This document shows positions 25,066 to 33,340 of a DNA stretch of 64,000 bases, piece after piece. The stretch is from Lentisphaerota bacterium (lineage in GTDB: Bacteria; Verrucomicrobiota; Lentisphaeria; Victivallales; Victivallaceae). Within the stretch, counting starts at the first letter, position 1; each line of letters begins with the position of its first letter. The notes under the pieces were generated by a model, which made no database searches, was not told the DNA's origin, and saw only the letters and a list, made by a program, of their open reading frames with translations. The stretch spans positions 19,934 through 83,933 of the forward strand of contig SUVV01000010.1 in NCBI GenBank assembly GCA_015061805.1, read 5' to 3'. The position numbers were made by a program, and so were the translations under genes.

Positions 25066-26979
25066 TCATTTTACTTTCGGCATGAATATTGCAAAGGTGG
25101 TTCCGGAATTTTCAACGGAATCCAACTGGATCCATCCTTTGTGGTTGGCGATGATACCGTATGCCATCGCCAATCCCATGCCGGTACCGCTGCCGACCGG
25201 TTTGGTGGTGAAAAACGGCTCAAATATCCGGTTGGCTATTTCCGGCGGCATACCGCATCCGTTGTCGCGGATGACAATGGCAAGGTAATCATTAACGTCG
25301 GCATTTTCCAGATCACCGGGCGGCGGATTGAAAGATACGGGGCTTTCATTGGCAGTTACGGCAAAGAGTTCCAGTACCGGTTCAGCGGTGTTGCTGAGAG
25401 CATCAACGGCGTTGATAAGCATATTGATCAAGACCTGCTGCATTTGGAAAGTATCTGCAGAAATTTGCATTTCCGGATCGGGCAGCGTTATTTCAAATGA
25501 GATATTGCTCAATTTCTGCGGAGCGATCATCATGCGGCACTGTTCAAAAAGTTCATAGAGTTTGATTTCAACCACATGATATTTTCCTCTGCGGGCAAAT
25601 CCGAGCATCTGACCGGTAAGTTTACCTGCCTGTTCAGCGACTTTTCCGATTTTTTCCAACTGCAGTTGCATGGCTTCAGCGTTGTTCCGGTTGAAAATAG
25701 TTGCCACATCGACATAACCTAAAATGGCATGGATGCAGTTATTGAAATCGTGAGCGATGCCGCCGGCGAGAATACCCAGAGATTCCAGCCGTTGTGAATG
25801 GTTGAGCTGTTCGGTAAGAGCTTCACGTTCTCTTGCCAATTCTCTTTCTTTGGTGACATCTCTGGCGGTCATCACGAATATCCGGCGGTTGTGCAGCTGT
25901 ATCGGGAAAATCGAACTTTGGAGTATTTTGTTCTCATTTTCAGAAATTTTTGCAATGCATCCCAGATGAAGCGGTGCGGAAATATTTACCGGAAGTTCAA
26001 AATTTCCGCCGTTTTCCAACTCCAGAAGTTTTTCCAGCTTGACATTGGAAACGTTTCCGTTTTTGAAATTTTTGAATAACTCTTTAGCGGCGATATTGGT
26101 ATCGATTATTCTGCCGGCATCGTCGCAGGTGATGATGATTTCGGTGGAGTGATCGAATACGGCATGAAAACGGTTCTGCCACTCCTGCAGATGTTTTTCG
26201 GTTTCCTGAAGTCTGCCGTAACTTCCGAAAAATGCAAATACGAAGTCAAGTACACCATTACTGCGGTTGTCGGAAATTTCGTTTTCAAACCTTTCGATGT
26301 AGATTACCAGCATTACCGCCAGGATCATTACCGCGCATAAACGGGCGTAAAAATCACCGTTGAATACCTGACTCAATCCGTCGCCGGCAATTCCGGAAGC
26401 CAGAGAGGGTATGAGTCCTGCCAGAAGCGTAAACGGCAGCGACAGCATGATCGACCATCTCCTTGAAAATCCGAAACTCAACCAGCGGTTGTAGATGACC
26501 GGCAGACACAGCAGTTCAAAGAAGTGTGATACTGAAAGCAGATTCACCGTTGCCCGTCCTGAACTCAAAAGCGCTTCCAGAGCGCCGCCGTAAAGACCGG
26601 GGAAAAGTGAAAATCCGGTCCAGTCACACTGCAGTCTGGTGATTTGTCCCATGTAGATATAGATGAGAAATGCTGCAATGATTCCGAGCAATACCCGCTG
26701 TGCGGTCAGGATTCCCTGCATGATGTAGACCAGCAGAAATGCAGTAAGTGCCGGCAGACCGATCGCGACCTCTCCTACCCGGAAGGTTTCATTTCCCCAT
26801 AGCATCACCCGGATATCCGCCGGAGCGATCCAGCGGTCAAAGGTAAAGAGCAATGCAATGATCATAATGAATGCGCTTTCACCGATGACCTTGCGCTGAT
26901 GATAAAGTGCAAGCAGTACGGTAAAGAGAAACAGCATCTCCATACCGACCATTGAAAGAGCGTAAATATGTTCCAGCAT
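25066..26979 (-). CDS. Membrane sensor histidine kinase with PAS domain
   Basis: A 637-residue kinase. Residues 1-230 carry about seven hydrophobic segments (a multi-span sensory domain, no large periplasmic loop), followed by a PAS domain (about 260-380, FHAVFDHSTEIIITCDDAGRI). The H-box GGIAHDFNNCIHAILGY near 405 is of the AtoS/hybrid-kinase class, then N-box INMLINAVDAL, G1 RDNGCGMP, F-box and G2 GSGTGMGLAMAYGI to the end. No receiver domain and no adjacent response regulator, so its partner is elsewhere. It follows murA by 20 bp; a link to envelope state is possible. Confidence 0.88.
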   Translation of the reverse strand: MLEHIYALSMVGMEMLFLFTVLLALYHQRKVIGESAFIMIIALLFTFDRWIAPADIRVMLWGNETFRVGEVAIGLPALTAFLLVYIMQGILTAQRVLLGIIAAFLIYIYMGQITRLQCDWTGFSLFPGLYGGALEALLSSGRATVNLLSVSHFFELLCLPVIYNRWLSFGFSRRWSIMLSLPFTLLAGLIPSLASGIAGDGLSQVFNGDFYARLCAVMILAVMLVIYIERFENEISDNRSNGVLDFVFAFFGSYGRLQETEKHLQEWQNRFHAVFDHSTEIIITCDDAGRIIDTNIAAKELFKNFKNGNVSNVKLEKLLELENGGNFELPVNISAPLHLGCIAKISENENKILQSSIFPIQLHNRRIFVMTARDVTKERELAREREALTEQLNHSQRLESLGILAGGIAHDFNNCIHAILGYVDVATIFNRNNAEAMQLQLEKIGKVAEQAGKLTGQMLGFARRGKYHVVEIKLYELFEQCRMMIAPQKLSNISFEITLPDPEMQISADTFQMQQVLINMLINAVDALSNTAEPVLELFAVTANESPVSFNPPPGDLENADVNDYLAIVIRDNGCGMPPEIANRIFEPFFTTKPVGSGTGMGLAMAYGIIANHKGWIQLDSVENSGTTFAIFMPKVK

Positions 26980-26999
26980 CAGATGATATTCCAGAATTT

Positions 27000-28292
27000 T
27001 CAGCCGTTTATTTCATTGACGTCGGCGCCGATCATCCGCAGTTTTTCCGGCAGTTGTTCATAACCGCGATAGATGATATCGGCCTGATCGATGCGGCTTT
27101 CACCTTTGGCGGCGAGAGCGGCGATCACCATTGCCATACCGGCACGGATATCAGGGCTGGACATATTGATACCGTGGAGCTGAGCTCTGCCGGTGATGAC
27201 CACGCGGTGCGGGTCGCAGACGATGGCATTGGCGCCCATGCTGATCAGGCGGTCAGCGAAATATATGCGGCTTTCAAACATTTTTTCAAAGAACATCACA
27301 GTTCCCTGACATTGGGTGGCGGCAACGATGGTGCAGCTCATCATATCTGATGGATATTGGGGCCATGGTGCATCGGATATCTGGGGGATGTGTCCGCCGA
27401 AGTCGGTGATGATGGTCCTGGAACTGTTCGCAGGAATATGGATAAGGTCTGGCTGGAGAGTCATGTTGATACCCAGCCGGTCGACGAATACGCGCCGGAG
27501 CATCCAGTAGTTTCTGGCGGCGCCGGTACCGCGGAGAGTGAGTTCAGTGTTGGTAGCTGCGGCGAGGGCGATGAAACTTCCGGCTTCGATATGATCGCCT
27601 CCGATGGTGTATTCACAACCGTGGAGTTTTTCCACGCCGTCGATGATAATAGTGTTGCTGCCGATACCGGAAATTTTGGCACCCATTTTTTTGAGCAGTT
27701 CTGCCAGATCGCAGACATGAGGTTCGCAGGCGGCGTTACAGAGAATAGTTCTGCCTTTGGCGGTAGCTGCGGCGATAATGATCTGCTCAGTGGCGGTAAC
27801 GCTGGCTTCATCGAGAAAGAGTTCCCGTCCGGTAAGACCGTCAGGAGCATTGAATTTGTAAGTTTGGGTTTCCGGAGACATATCGGCACCGAGTTTGGTA
27901 AGTCCGTAGAAGTGCCCGTCCAAGCGCCGTCTGCCGATGACGTCGCCGCCGGGTGGATAGAGTTCAGCTTTGCCGCAGCGTGCCACCAAAGATGCGGTAA
28001 AGAGGATGCTGGTACGGTTGCGCGAACAGAGTTCTCTGGAAATGGTGGTGGTTTTGATTTTTGAACAGCGGAAAGTCAGGGTACTGTTTTCAAAGGTGTA
28101 TTCAGCGCCGAGTTCACCTGCGATATCCAGCATGGTGCGGACATCGAGAATATCCGGAATATTGTGCAATACCACCTCTTCATCGGTGAGCATTATTGCT
28201 GAAATTGCCGGCAATGCGGCATTTTTATTACCGGAAATTCTAACTTCACCGCCGGTAACGGATTCTCCTTTGATGATCAGACTGTGTGCCAT
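27000..28292 (-). CDS. murA: UDP-N-acetylglucosamine 1-carboxyvinyltransferase, Asp-type active site
   Basis: A 430-residue enolpyruvyl transferase that adds PEP to UDP-GlcNAc, the first committed step of peptidoglycan synthesis. GNKNAALP at 21-28 has the essential Lys-Asn; PSDMMS and RAGMAMVIAALAAKG are conserved C-terminal blocks. The flexible loop reads PPGGDVIG, so Asp117 stands where most MurA have the Cys targeted by fosfomycin. The same swap is known in chlamydial and mycobacterial MurA, which stay active. A paralogous enolpyruvyl transferase is the main alternative, but length and motifs fit MurA. First gene of an operon with a histidine kinase. Confidence 0.9.
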   Translation of the reverse strand: MAHSLIIKGESVTGGEVRISGNKNAALPAISAIMLTDEEVVLHNIPDILDVRTMLDIAGELGAEYTFENSTLTFRCSKIKTTTISRELCSRNRTSILFTASLVARCGKAELYPPGGDVIGRRRLDGHFYGLTKLGADMSPETQTYKFNAPDGLTGRELFLDEASVTATEQIIIAAATAKGRTILCNAACEPHVCDLAELLKKMGAKISGIGSNTIIIDGVEKLHGCEYTIGGDHIEAGSFIALAAATNTELTLRGTGAARNYWMLRRVFVDRLGINMTLQPDLIHIPANSSRTIITDFGGHIPQISDAPWPQYPSDMMSCTIVAATQCQGTVMFFEKMFESRIYFADRLISMGANAIVCDPHRVVITGRAQLHGINMSSPDIRAGMAMVIAALAAKGESRIDQADIIYRGYEQLPEKLRMIGADVNEING

Positions 28293-28341
28293 GAACTGTT
28301 GTCCCCCAGAGTTATATAATTATAAAAAATATCATGGGAAT

Positions 28342-28369
28342 AATATAACCACTGTCGGCGTATTATCAA
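28342..28369 (-). promoter_or_regulatory. murA promoter
   Basis: Minus strand TTGATA (28369-28364), 16 bp, TATATT (28347-28342), about 50 bp before the murA start codon. GGGGG precedes the ATG. Confidence 0.7.
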
Positions 28370-28427
28370 ATGGTAAAAAAAATTTTTTGCACCAAAATCC
28401 GGAGTTATCTCACGAAAATGCCAACCT

Positions 28428-28745
28428 TGCCGCGACCATCCGCCGTCGCACAAGGCTATGGCGCGACAAGCGGAGCGGCATTTGTGTTGGTTTGCGCATC
28501 AAACCAACGTGAAGCGCAGGATAAATCCTGCATGAAGCATTGCTTCGCAATGTGAAGCGTTTGCCTTTGGCAAACATGAAGCGCTCGCTTACGCGAGTCA
28601 AGGATATGATGATTTTATATCTCCTGTTTGCTACCATCCGCCGTCGCTCAGGGAGCTGTGGCGGGACAAGTCGGGAGCAAACATATCCCGCTTTTTTTGA
28701 AAAGGGATGAGGGTTTGGGAGAAGGGAAACCTTCCCTTCTCCCAA
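28428..28745 (+). repeat. Dispersed hairpin repeat, copy D (longest, with five-hairpin array)
   Basis: In order: stem TGCCGC/GCGGCA (28428-28480) with a 41-nt loop; array hairpins GTTGGTTTG/CAAACCAAC (28486-28508), GCAGGAT/ATCCTGC (28516-28531), CATTGC/GCAATG (28538-28552), GTTTGCC/GGCAAAC (28559-28575), CTCGC/GCGAG (28584-28597), joined by TGAAG linkers; spacer AAGGATATGATG; stem GTTTGC/GCAAAC (28626-28682); terminal 14-bp palindrome 28715-28745. Both loops share ACCATCCGCCGTCGC. It fills most of the 463-bp gap between murA and the DUF4838 gene, whose stop is 10 bp past the palindrome. Confidence 0.9.
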
Positions 28746-28755
28746 GTATCACCCA

Positions 28756-31188
28756 TTATTTTTTCGGGATAAGCAGCAGTTCCATTTCGTCGATATTGAT
28801 TTTGACCGGAGTCTTGCTGCAGTTTTTGAATTCGACTTTGAACGACTGATTTCCGGCGGGAATAGCGGTCTGTTTGAAGCGGACTTCATACCACTGCTGA
28901 TCCCGGTTGAGTTCGCGCGGCAGGACGACCATCGGGAGTTCTTTGCCGCCGAGAGTGACCTTCATCAGTTTGGCAGGGTCACACGGAGATTTAACGAACA
29001 TCCGCATTACGGCAGTCTGCGCGGTTTTCGGTGCGATCTGCCGGGTATTGATCAGTACGGCGCTGCTGTTGGCGCCGAGTTTGATCATAGCGCTGCGGCC
29101 CTGAGCGTTGTGATATTGAGCCATCAGATTGCCCGCCGGGTCAAAGTTGACGGCGCTGGTGGTTTCAAAAGAGCTTTCTCCGGCAGTTTTTTTCCAATCC
29201 CAACAGTAGGAATAGTATTCAAAAGATCCGTTGACCAGATAGTTGAACTGGTTGGTATTGAGTTGGGTGGTGACAAATTCGGAGATGGTTTTCCACGGGC
29301 GCAGACGCAGGGATTCGGAACGGAAAACATCGCGGCCGAGCGCATTGTCTGCGGAATACTTCAACAGGAATCTCAAACGTTTATCGGCATTTTTATAGGC
29401 AGTTCCGGCGAGTTTGAGCAGGTTTTCTTTTTCCATGACGACCGCTTCGGCATCCGGTTGGGTAAGCGGCATATTGACACCGGCGGCGGCGAGTTTGGCG
29501 AAACCTTCCATGGCATCGGCGTTGATGGTGCAGTGTTCGATACCGAGTTTGATATAGGCGATCCTGGCTTTGTGTTCCGGTGTGGCGGCGAATTTGTTGG
29601 CTTTCCAGAGATACCGGTTGCACATTTTCCGGAAATCCTGACCGTAATACTTGCGGAAAAAGCGGATGCGTTCGGCGTAGACATTAGGATAGTGTTTGAA
29701 GACATCACCATTTTCGGTGTTGTCTTTTTGCATCACCATTTCGGTATAATCTTCGATTTTTTCAAACATATCGTACATCACCTTTGCCGACTTTTTGCCG
29801 AAGGCCTTTTCGCAGAAGTCCATCAGCAGCGCTTCGCGCTTCAGCGTGGGATCCCAGGAGAGGCGGGCGAGGATGTAAAGGTCGCTGGCGCGCGGGGCGA
29901 AAGCATTACCGGTTTCGCCGTAGACACCGGCGGCATTGGCGCGGTGGAGCAGTTTCAAATTGCGGTCGATCCGGCGGCTGTGGGAAACCGGAAGATCGAG
30001 CCAGTAGTGACATCCCCAGTATTCACGTCCGATGACTCTGGCGCCGGTTTTGCTCAGACCGAGGAGAGTTTCTTCGAGCTGCTTTTCGGCTTCTTTGCTC
30101 ATGCCGAGCACCTGATAACAGAAAGAGAGGTACATATTTCCGGGGAACTTCACATCCACGGTTGGAACTTTGTTATACAGTGAATAAGCAAACATACCGA
30201 TTTTGGCATTGGGATCAGCCTTGTAGACCTGATTGGCGATGTCGGCAGCAAAACGGTACATGCGGTTGGTCAGGTTGGTATTTTTGGCACCGAGCCACGG
30301 AGTGTCGCCGTCATCTTTCCGGCAGTTGTCACATTCGCAGAATCCATAACCGTCATTGGGGGAGATGCTCTGGACTTTGGTGGTTTTGGCATCGATGATC
30401 TTTTGGGCGATCAGGCGGCGGACATCGGGATTTGAGGTACAGAACTGCCATGCGCCGTCATTGAAAACGGTACGGGCGGCAGTTTCCGGTTTGTTGATAC
30501 CGATCCAGTTTCCGGCTGTGACGAGAGAGTAGTATTCCGGGTGATCTTTGCCGTAGACACTCTGCGGCAGAAGCCGGGAAAAGGCGTGGGAAAAGGAACC
30601 GATAACGGTGGTTCCGACCTTGTGGTGATCGAGCCAGGAGTCGAGATCTTTCACCGCCTGATCGTCCATGTAACTTTTGCCGTAGTGGAAAGATGAGGTC
30701 AGGCGCTGGTCGAATGGGGGAATATAGGTTGAAACTCCGTTTTTGACAGTATCGGCAGAACGTTTTTCAACCACGGTACCGGTTTCGCCGGGCCAGAGCC
30801 AGCGGACACCGCAAACATCCTGCAGAAAATCGTACATGGCGAAACGGCTGCCCTGAAGTTTCAGTTTTCTGTCATCGTTGCCGAAGATGAAGAGCCGTTG
30901 ATCATCGGCATAACGTCCGATGTAGAGCCGTTTTGCCGGAACTTCAAGTTTAAGATCAGCAGGAACAATGCCGATATAGATTCCCGGGGCGTCACTTTTG
31001 CCATTGTACTTAGCAGTGGAATAATTTTTACCGTAGATCCGGTTCAAGTATCCTGCCAATTCACCGGCGGCATTTTGATACTGTTTGGAATAATAAATGA
31101 CGGCATCTGCTTTACCGATTTCAAAACTGTATACGCAAAATGCGAATACTGAAGCAAGATACAATAAAACTGTTTTTGTGATTTTCAT
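28756..31188 (-). CDS. Exported DUF4838-family putative glycoside hydrolase
   Basis: An 810-residue protein with a signal peptide (residues 1-21). Residues 22-160 resemble the N-terminal domain of alpha-glucuronidase-like enzymes and end in FAMYDFLQDVCGVRWLWPGE, a DUF4838 hallmark. A TIM-barrel-like core follows, with SISPNDGYGFCECDNCR near 280, SFCYQVLGM and the YLSWDPTL-type motif (ILARLSWDPTL) near 455. A helical region and a C-terminal beta-sandwich (about 660-810, LVNGSFEYYSYCWDWKK) look like a carbohydrate-binding module. Activity on uronate glycans is inferred from the N-terminal similarity. The pseudopilin gene is 49 bp upstream on the same transcript. Confidence 0.75.
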   Translation of the reverse strand: MKITKTVLLYLASVFAFCVYSFEIGKADAVIYYSKQYQNAAGELAGYLNRIYGKNYSTAKYNGKSDAPGIYIGIVPADLKLEVPAKRLYIGRYADDQRLFIFGNDDRKLKLQGSRFAMYDFLQDVCGVRWLWPGETGTVVEKRSADTVKNGVSTYIPPFDQRLTSSFHYGKSYMDDQAVKDLDSWLDHHKVGTTVIGSFSHAFSRLLPQSVYGKDHPEYYSLVTAGNWIGINKPETAARTVFNDGAWQFCTSNPDVRRLIAQKIIDAKTTKVQSISPNDGYGFCECDNCRKDDGDTPWLGAKNTNLTNRMYRFAADIANQVYKADPNAKIGMFAYSLYNKVPTVDVKFPGNMYLSFCYQVLGMSKEAEKQLEETLLGLSKTGARVIGREYWGCHYWLDLPVSHSRRIDRNLKLLHRANAAGVYGETGNAFAPRASDLYILARLSWDPTLKREALLMDFCEKAFGKKSAKVMYDMFEKIEDYTEMVMQKDNTENGDVFKHYPNVYAERIRFFRKYYGQDFRKMCNRYLWKANKFAATPEHKARIAYIKLGIEHCTINADAMEGFAKLAAAGVNMPLTQPDAEAVVMEKENLLKLAGTAYKNADKRLRFLLKYSADNALGRDVFRSESLRLRPWKTISEFVTTQLNTNQFNYLVNGSFEYYSYCWDWKKTAGESSFETTSAVNFDPAGNLMAQYHNAQGRSAMIKLGANSSAVLINTRQIAPKTAQTAVMRMFVKSPCDPAKLMKVTLGGKELPMVVLPRELNRDQQWYEVRFKQTAIPAGNQSFKVEFKNCSKTPVKINIDEMELLLIPKK

Positions 31189-31237
31189 GAAAATACCCTC
31201 TCATACTTTACGAATTAACTTTATACGGCATGCCGGA

Positions 31238-32173
31238 TCACCATGCTTTCCAGAAGTTGTTGTAGCGGCTTAGAACAGCCTTATCTGAAGAGCTGCGATC
31301 GGCATAAGGCGGAATGTCACGCAGCAAAATATCACTGGCATGTCCGTCTGCATAGGTCAGATTTGCTTTTTTCATATGCCGGAAACCGATATAATTCAGT
31401 CCGGTGACGTGAGTACGGATTTCGTTGTCGCCATCACCTCCGCTATCCAATCCGGTTCCTTCAATAAGTATCGGCGCTTTAGAGGTATATTTGATTTTGT
31501 TGAGTTTAGGTGCAAAATCCAAACCATTGCTGCCTGATTTAGCTGAAACAAATCTGATCCAGGAAATCGAGTTGGAAGAATTCACTCCTCCGGAGTAAGT
31601 CCGGCGCGTACAGCCGGCATAGATCGGATTGGAACCGTATTTCATATCACCTTTAGCCGCCGGCATATTTGGAGATATATATTGTGCGGTCAATTCCCAG
31701 TGATATTCATAAGGAAAACTTAAACTTTTTCTTCTTACATAGGGAAAGTAATCATCGTTATCATTAGTATACATCAAATGGTACGCCATATACTGCTTCA
31801 GATTGTTCGAACAACTGGAAGATTGTCCGCGGGCCCGTGCATTCTGCAGTGCCGGCAGCAGCATGGCAGCCAGAATTGCTATGATCGCGATAACCACCAG
31901 CAGTTCTATTAAAGTGAAAGGCTTTATGGGAGAGGGGAAAAACTTCTTTTCACGGGAAAAGAGGTTTTTCCCCTCTCCCAAACCCTCTCCCCTTTTCAAG
32001 AAAAGCGGGGTATTTTTAAGAGATTCGATCAAGCCCGACCAACGGGATGGGCGCGACACTCCCGAGGCGGCACGTTTGCCGCTCAAGAAAAGCGGAGCAT
32101 TTTGCGGCTTCCGTTGGTCGCCGCCGGATTCCGGCATCAATGATCGATGCCCCGAAAAGGTAAAGTACGCCAT
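31238..32173 (-). CDS. Type II secretion-like pseudopilin with repeat-encoded leader
   Basis: A 311-residue pseudopilin. The prepilin motif [17 protein letters not shown] starts at residue 85, and the conserved SCSNNLKQY and a late YADGHA motif follow. The 85 residues before Phe86 are far longer than a normal prepilin leader and are translated from repeat copy F: the unit LFL appears twice ([15 protein letters not shown]), then the stretch shared with the first pseudopilin, with only three differences over about 60 residues. ATG 32173 has AAGGAAA eleven bases upstream. The cleavage -1 residue is Pro. It probably forms an operon with the DUF4838 hydrolase. Confidence 0.85.
   Translation of the reverse strand: MAYFTFSGHRSLMPESGGDQRKPQNAPLFLSGKRAASGVSRPSRWSGLIESLKNTPLFLKRGEGLGEGKNLFSREKKFFPSPIKPFTLIELLVVIAIIAILAAMLLPALQNARARGQSSSCSNNLKQYMAYHLMYTNDNDDYFPYVRRKSLSFPYEYHWELTAQYISPNMPAAKGDMKYGSNPIYAGCTRRTYSGGVNSSNSISWIRFVSAKSGSNGLDFAPKLNKIKYTSKAPILIEGTGLDSGGDGDNEIRTHVTGLNYIGFRHMKKANLTYADGHASDILLRDIPPYADRSSSDKAVLSRYNNFWKAW
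31927..32124 (-). repeat. Dispersed hairpin repeat, copy F (inside pseudopilin gene)
   Basis: Minus strand: stem GCGGC/GCCGC (32124-32104) with loop GACCAACGGAA; CTCCGCTTTTCTTGA linker; an intervening GC-rich segment; a second CCCCGCTTTTCTTGA linker; and a terminal 54-nt palindrome (31980-31927) identical to that of copy A. The full length is open in the pseudopilin frame. Confidence 0.9.
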
Positions 32174-32205
32174 TGTTTTTTCCTTTCATGTTATGCGCAT
32201 TTACA

Positions 32206-32224
32206 GTACCGGCTCTTCCGGTAC
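32206..32224 (-). other. Leader hairpin of the second pseudopilin operon
   Basis: GTACCGG/CCGGTAC, 7 bp with a 5-nt loop, in the 5' untranslated part of the transcript, 33 bp before the start codon. Function unknown. Confidence 0.5.
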
Positions 32225-32269
32225 ATGCCGTGGCGGAGATCTGACTCGGTCAACACTTTTGACCACACA

Positions 32270-32279
32270 GTTGCGCAAC
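32270..32279. promoter_or_regulatory. Candidate LacI-type operator
   Basis: The palindrome GTTGCGCAAC shares the GTTGCGC half-site with the site at 1205-1220. It lies about 50 bp downstream of the predicted minus-strand start for the pseudopilin operon. No LacI gene is adjacent here. Confidence 0.35.
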
Positions 32280-32332
32280 AGTCCAGGATTCACACCTGAT
32301 TCATCCGTTGATTCCACGACCGGATGTCGCCT

Positions 32333-32361
32333 AATATACACCGCAATAAAACTTGATTCAA
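32333..32361 (-). promoter_or_regulatory. Promoter of the second pseudopilin operon
   Basis: Minus strand TTGAAT (32361-32356), 17 bp, TATATT (32338-32333). Its -35 box overlaps that of the plus-strand promoter at 32353. Confidence 0.7.
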
Positions 32362-32381
32362 GCCGGAAACAATGATATATT
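32353..32381 (+). promoter_or_regulatory. Promoter of the LMW phosphatase gene
   Basis: TTGATT (32353-32358), 17 bp, TATATT (32376-32381), with transcription starting near 32388, 20 bp before the start codon. Confidence 0.7.
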
Positions 32382-32407
32382 GAGTAAAAGTTGAAAGGAA
32401 ATCTGCA

Positions 32408-32851
32408 ATGAAAATACTCTTTGTTTGTCATGGTAATATCTGCCGCAGTCCGATGGCAGAATTCGTAATGAAAGATCTGGTTGAAAAAAATCACCGCCAA
32501 AACGATTTTTTCATCGCTTCAGCGGCGACCAGCCGGGAAGAACTGGGCAACCCGGTTTATCCTCCGGCACGCCGGATCATGGAACAGCACGGTATCGACT
32601 GCCGCGGCAAATATGCCCGGCAGATCACCATGCATGATTATGAGAAATATGATCTTCTTATCGGCATGGATAAATACAATATCAACAATATGAAACGCTT
32701 TTTCGGCGGTGATCCGGAAAATAAGATCTCGCTGCTGCTTCAGTGGGCAAATATCGACCGGGAGGTTGCCGATCCCTGGTACAGCGGCGATTTTGAAGCG
32801 ACCTGGCAGGATGTCAACACCGGATGTAAAGCGCTGCTCGAGCAACTTTGA
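32408..32851 (+). CDS. Low-molecular-weight protein-tyrosine phosphatase
   Basis: A 147-residue protein of standard LMW-PTP length. The P-loop FVCHGNICRSPMAEF supplies Cys7 and Arg13; DPWYSGD near 118 holds the general-acid Asp. It dephosphorylates protein tyrosines, often partnering a tyrosine kinase in capsule export; no such kinase is in the window. AAAGGAA sits ahead of ATG 32408. It ends one base before the convergent lipoprotein gene. Confidence 0.93.
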   Translation: MKILFVCHGNICRSPMAEFVMKDLVEKNHRQNDFFIASAATSREELGNPVYPPARRIMEQHGIDCRGKYARQITMHDYEKYDLLIGMDKYNINNMKRFFGGDPENKISLLLQWANIDREVADPWYSGDFEATWQDVNTGCKALLEQL

Positions 32852-32852
32852 C

Positions 32853-33119
32853 CTATTTAACGGGAACGGCTTCTGCAAGTTCAACATCATAGCCGGTGGT
32901 CTGCTTGCCGACGGTAAATTCATTGGTGGTCTTGACACCACCTGCGGCGGTATCCTTGGTTGATTTGACTTTCACGTTGTCTTTTGAACAGGTGAAAGTA
33001 CCGTAACCGATCGCGCCGTAAGGACAGGCGGCGTAGAGACCTTGAGCGTTGATGTTGTGCGCGCATCCGGAAGCGATGACCGCCAGAACAGTTGACAGAA
33101 TTACAATTATTTTTTTCAT
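32853..33119 (-). CDS. Small lipoprotein, last gene of the phage-like block
   Basis: An 88-residue protein with a lipoprotein signal peptide; the lipobox VIASGC gives Cys19 as the lipidation site. The mature part has two further Cys (AACPYG, FTCSKD) and a polar tail. No family recognised. It follows the 68-residue membrane protein by 14 bp, so it may belong to the lysis end of the phage-like block (a small lipoprotein after a membrane protein recalls spanin pairs), or be an ordinary envelope lipoprotein. Confidence 0.75.
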   Translation of the reverse strand: MKKIIVILSTVLAVIASGCAHNINAQGLYAACPYGAIGYGTFTCSKDNVKVKSTKDTAAGGVKTTNEFTVGKQTTGYDVELAEAVPVK

Positions 33120-33133
33120 AAATTTGCTTCTTT

Positions 33134-33340
33134 TTATTTTTGGGGCGGATGGACTTCATCCATCCGCTCCTTGATTTTGCATACTTCATCATGACAGGGA
33201 CATTTGTCCTGACGGTCGGAACAATCCCGGTAACTTACCTTGCCGGAAAGTACTATCTCGATCTTGGCAAGCTGCCGGTTGAGTGTCCAGAATCCACCCA
33301 GCAATACGATGATGAGCATGATCCATTCATGGGTTGTCAT
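33134..33340 (-). CDS. Small single-pass membrane protein
   Basis: A 68-residue protein with one hydrophobic segment (about 5-18, WIMLIIVLLGGFW) and a charged, Cys-rich tail (CSDRQDKCPCHDEVC) likely to bind metal or form disulfides. Its ATG overlaps the upstream stop as TGATG. Size and position after tail-fibre-like genes suggest a holin or spanin component, but there is no sequence proof. Confidence 0.65.
   Translation of the reverse strand: MTTHEWIMLIIVLLGGFWTLNRQLAKIEIVLSGKVSYRDCSDRQDKCPCHDEVCKIKERMDEVHPPQK

Noticed and set aside
28486..28597. CRISPR-like spacing of short palindromes
   Set aside because: The palindromes differ from one another, linkers are only 5-7 nt and the same series recurs at 51060; no cas genes.
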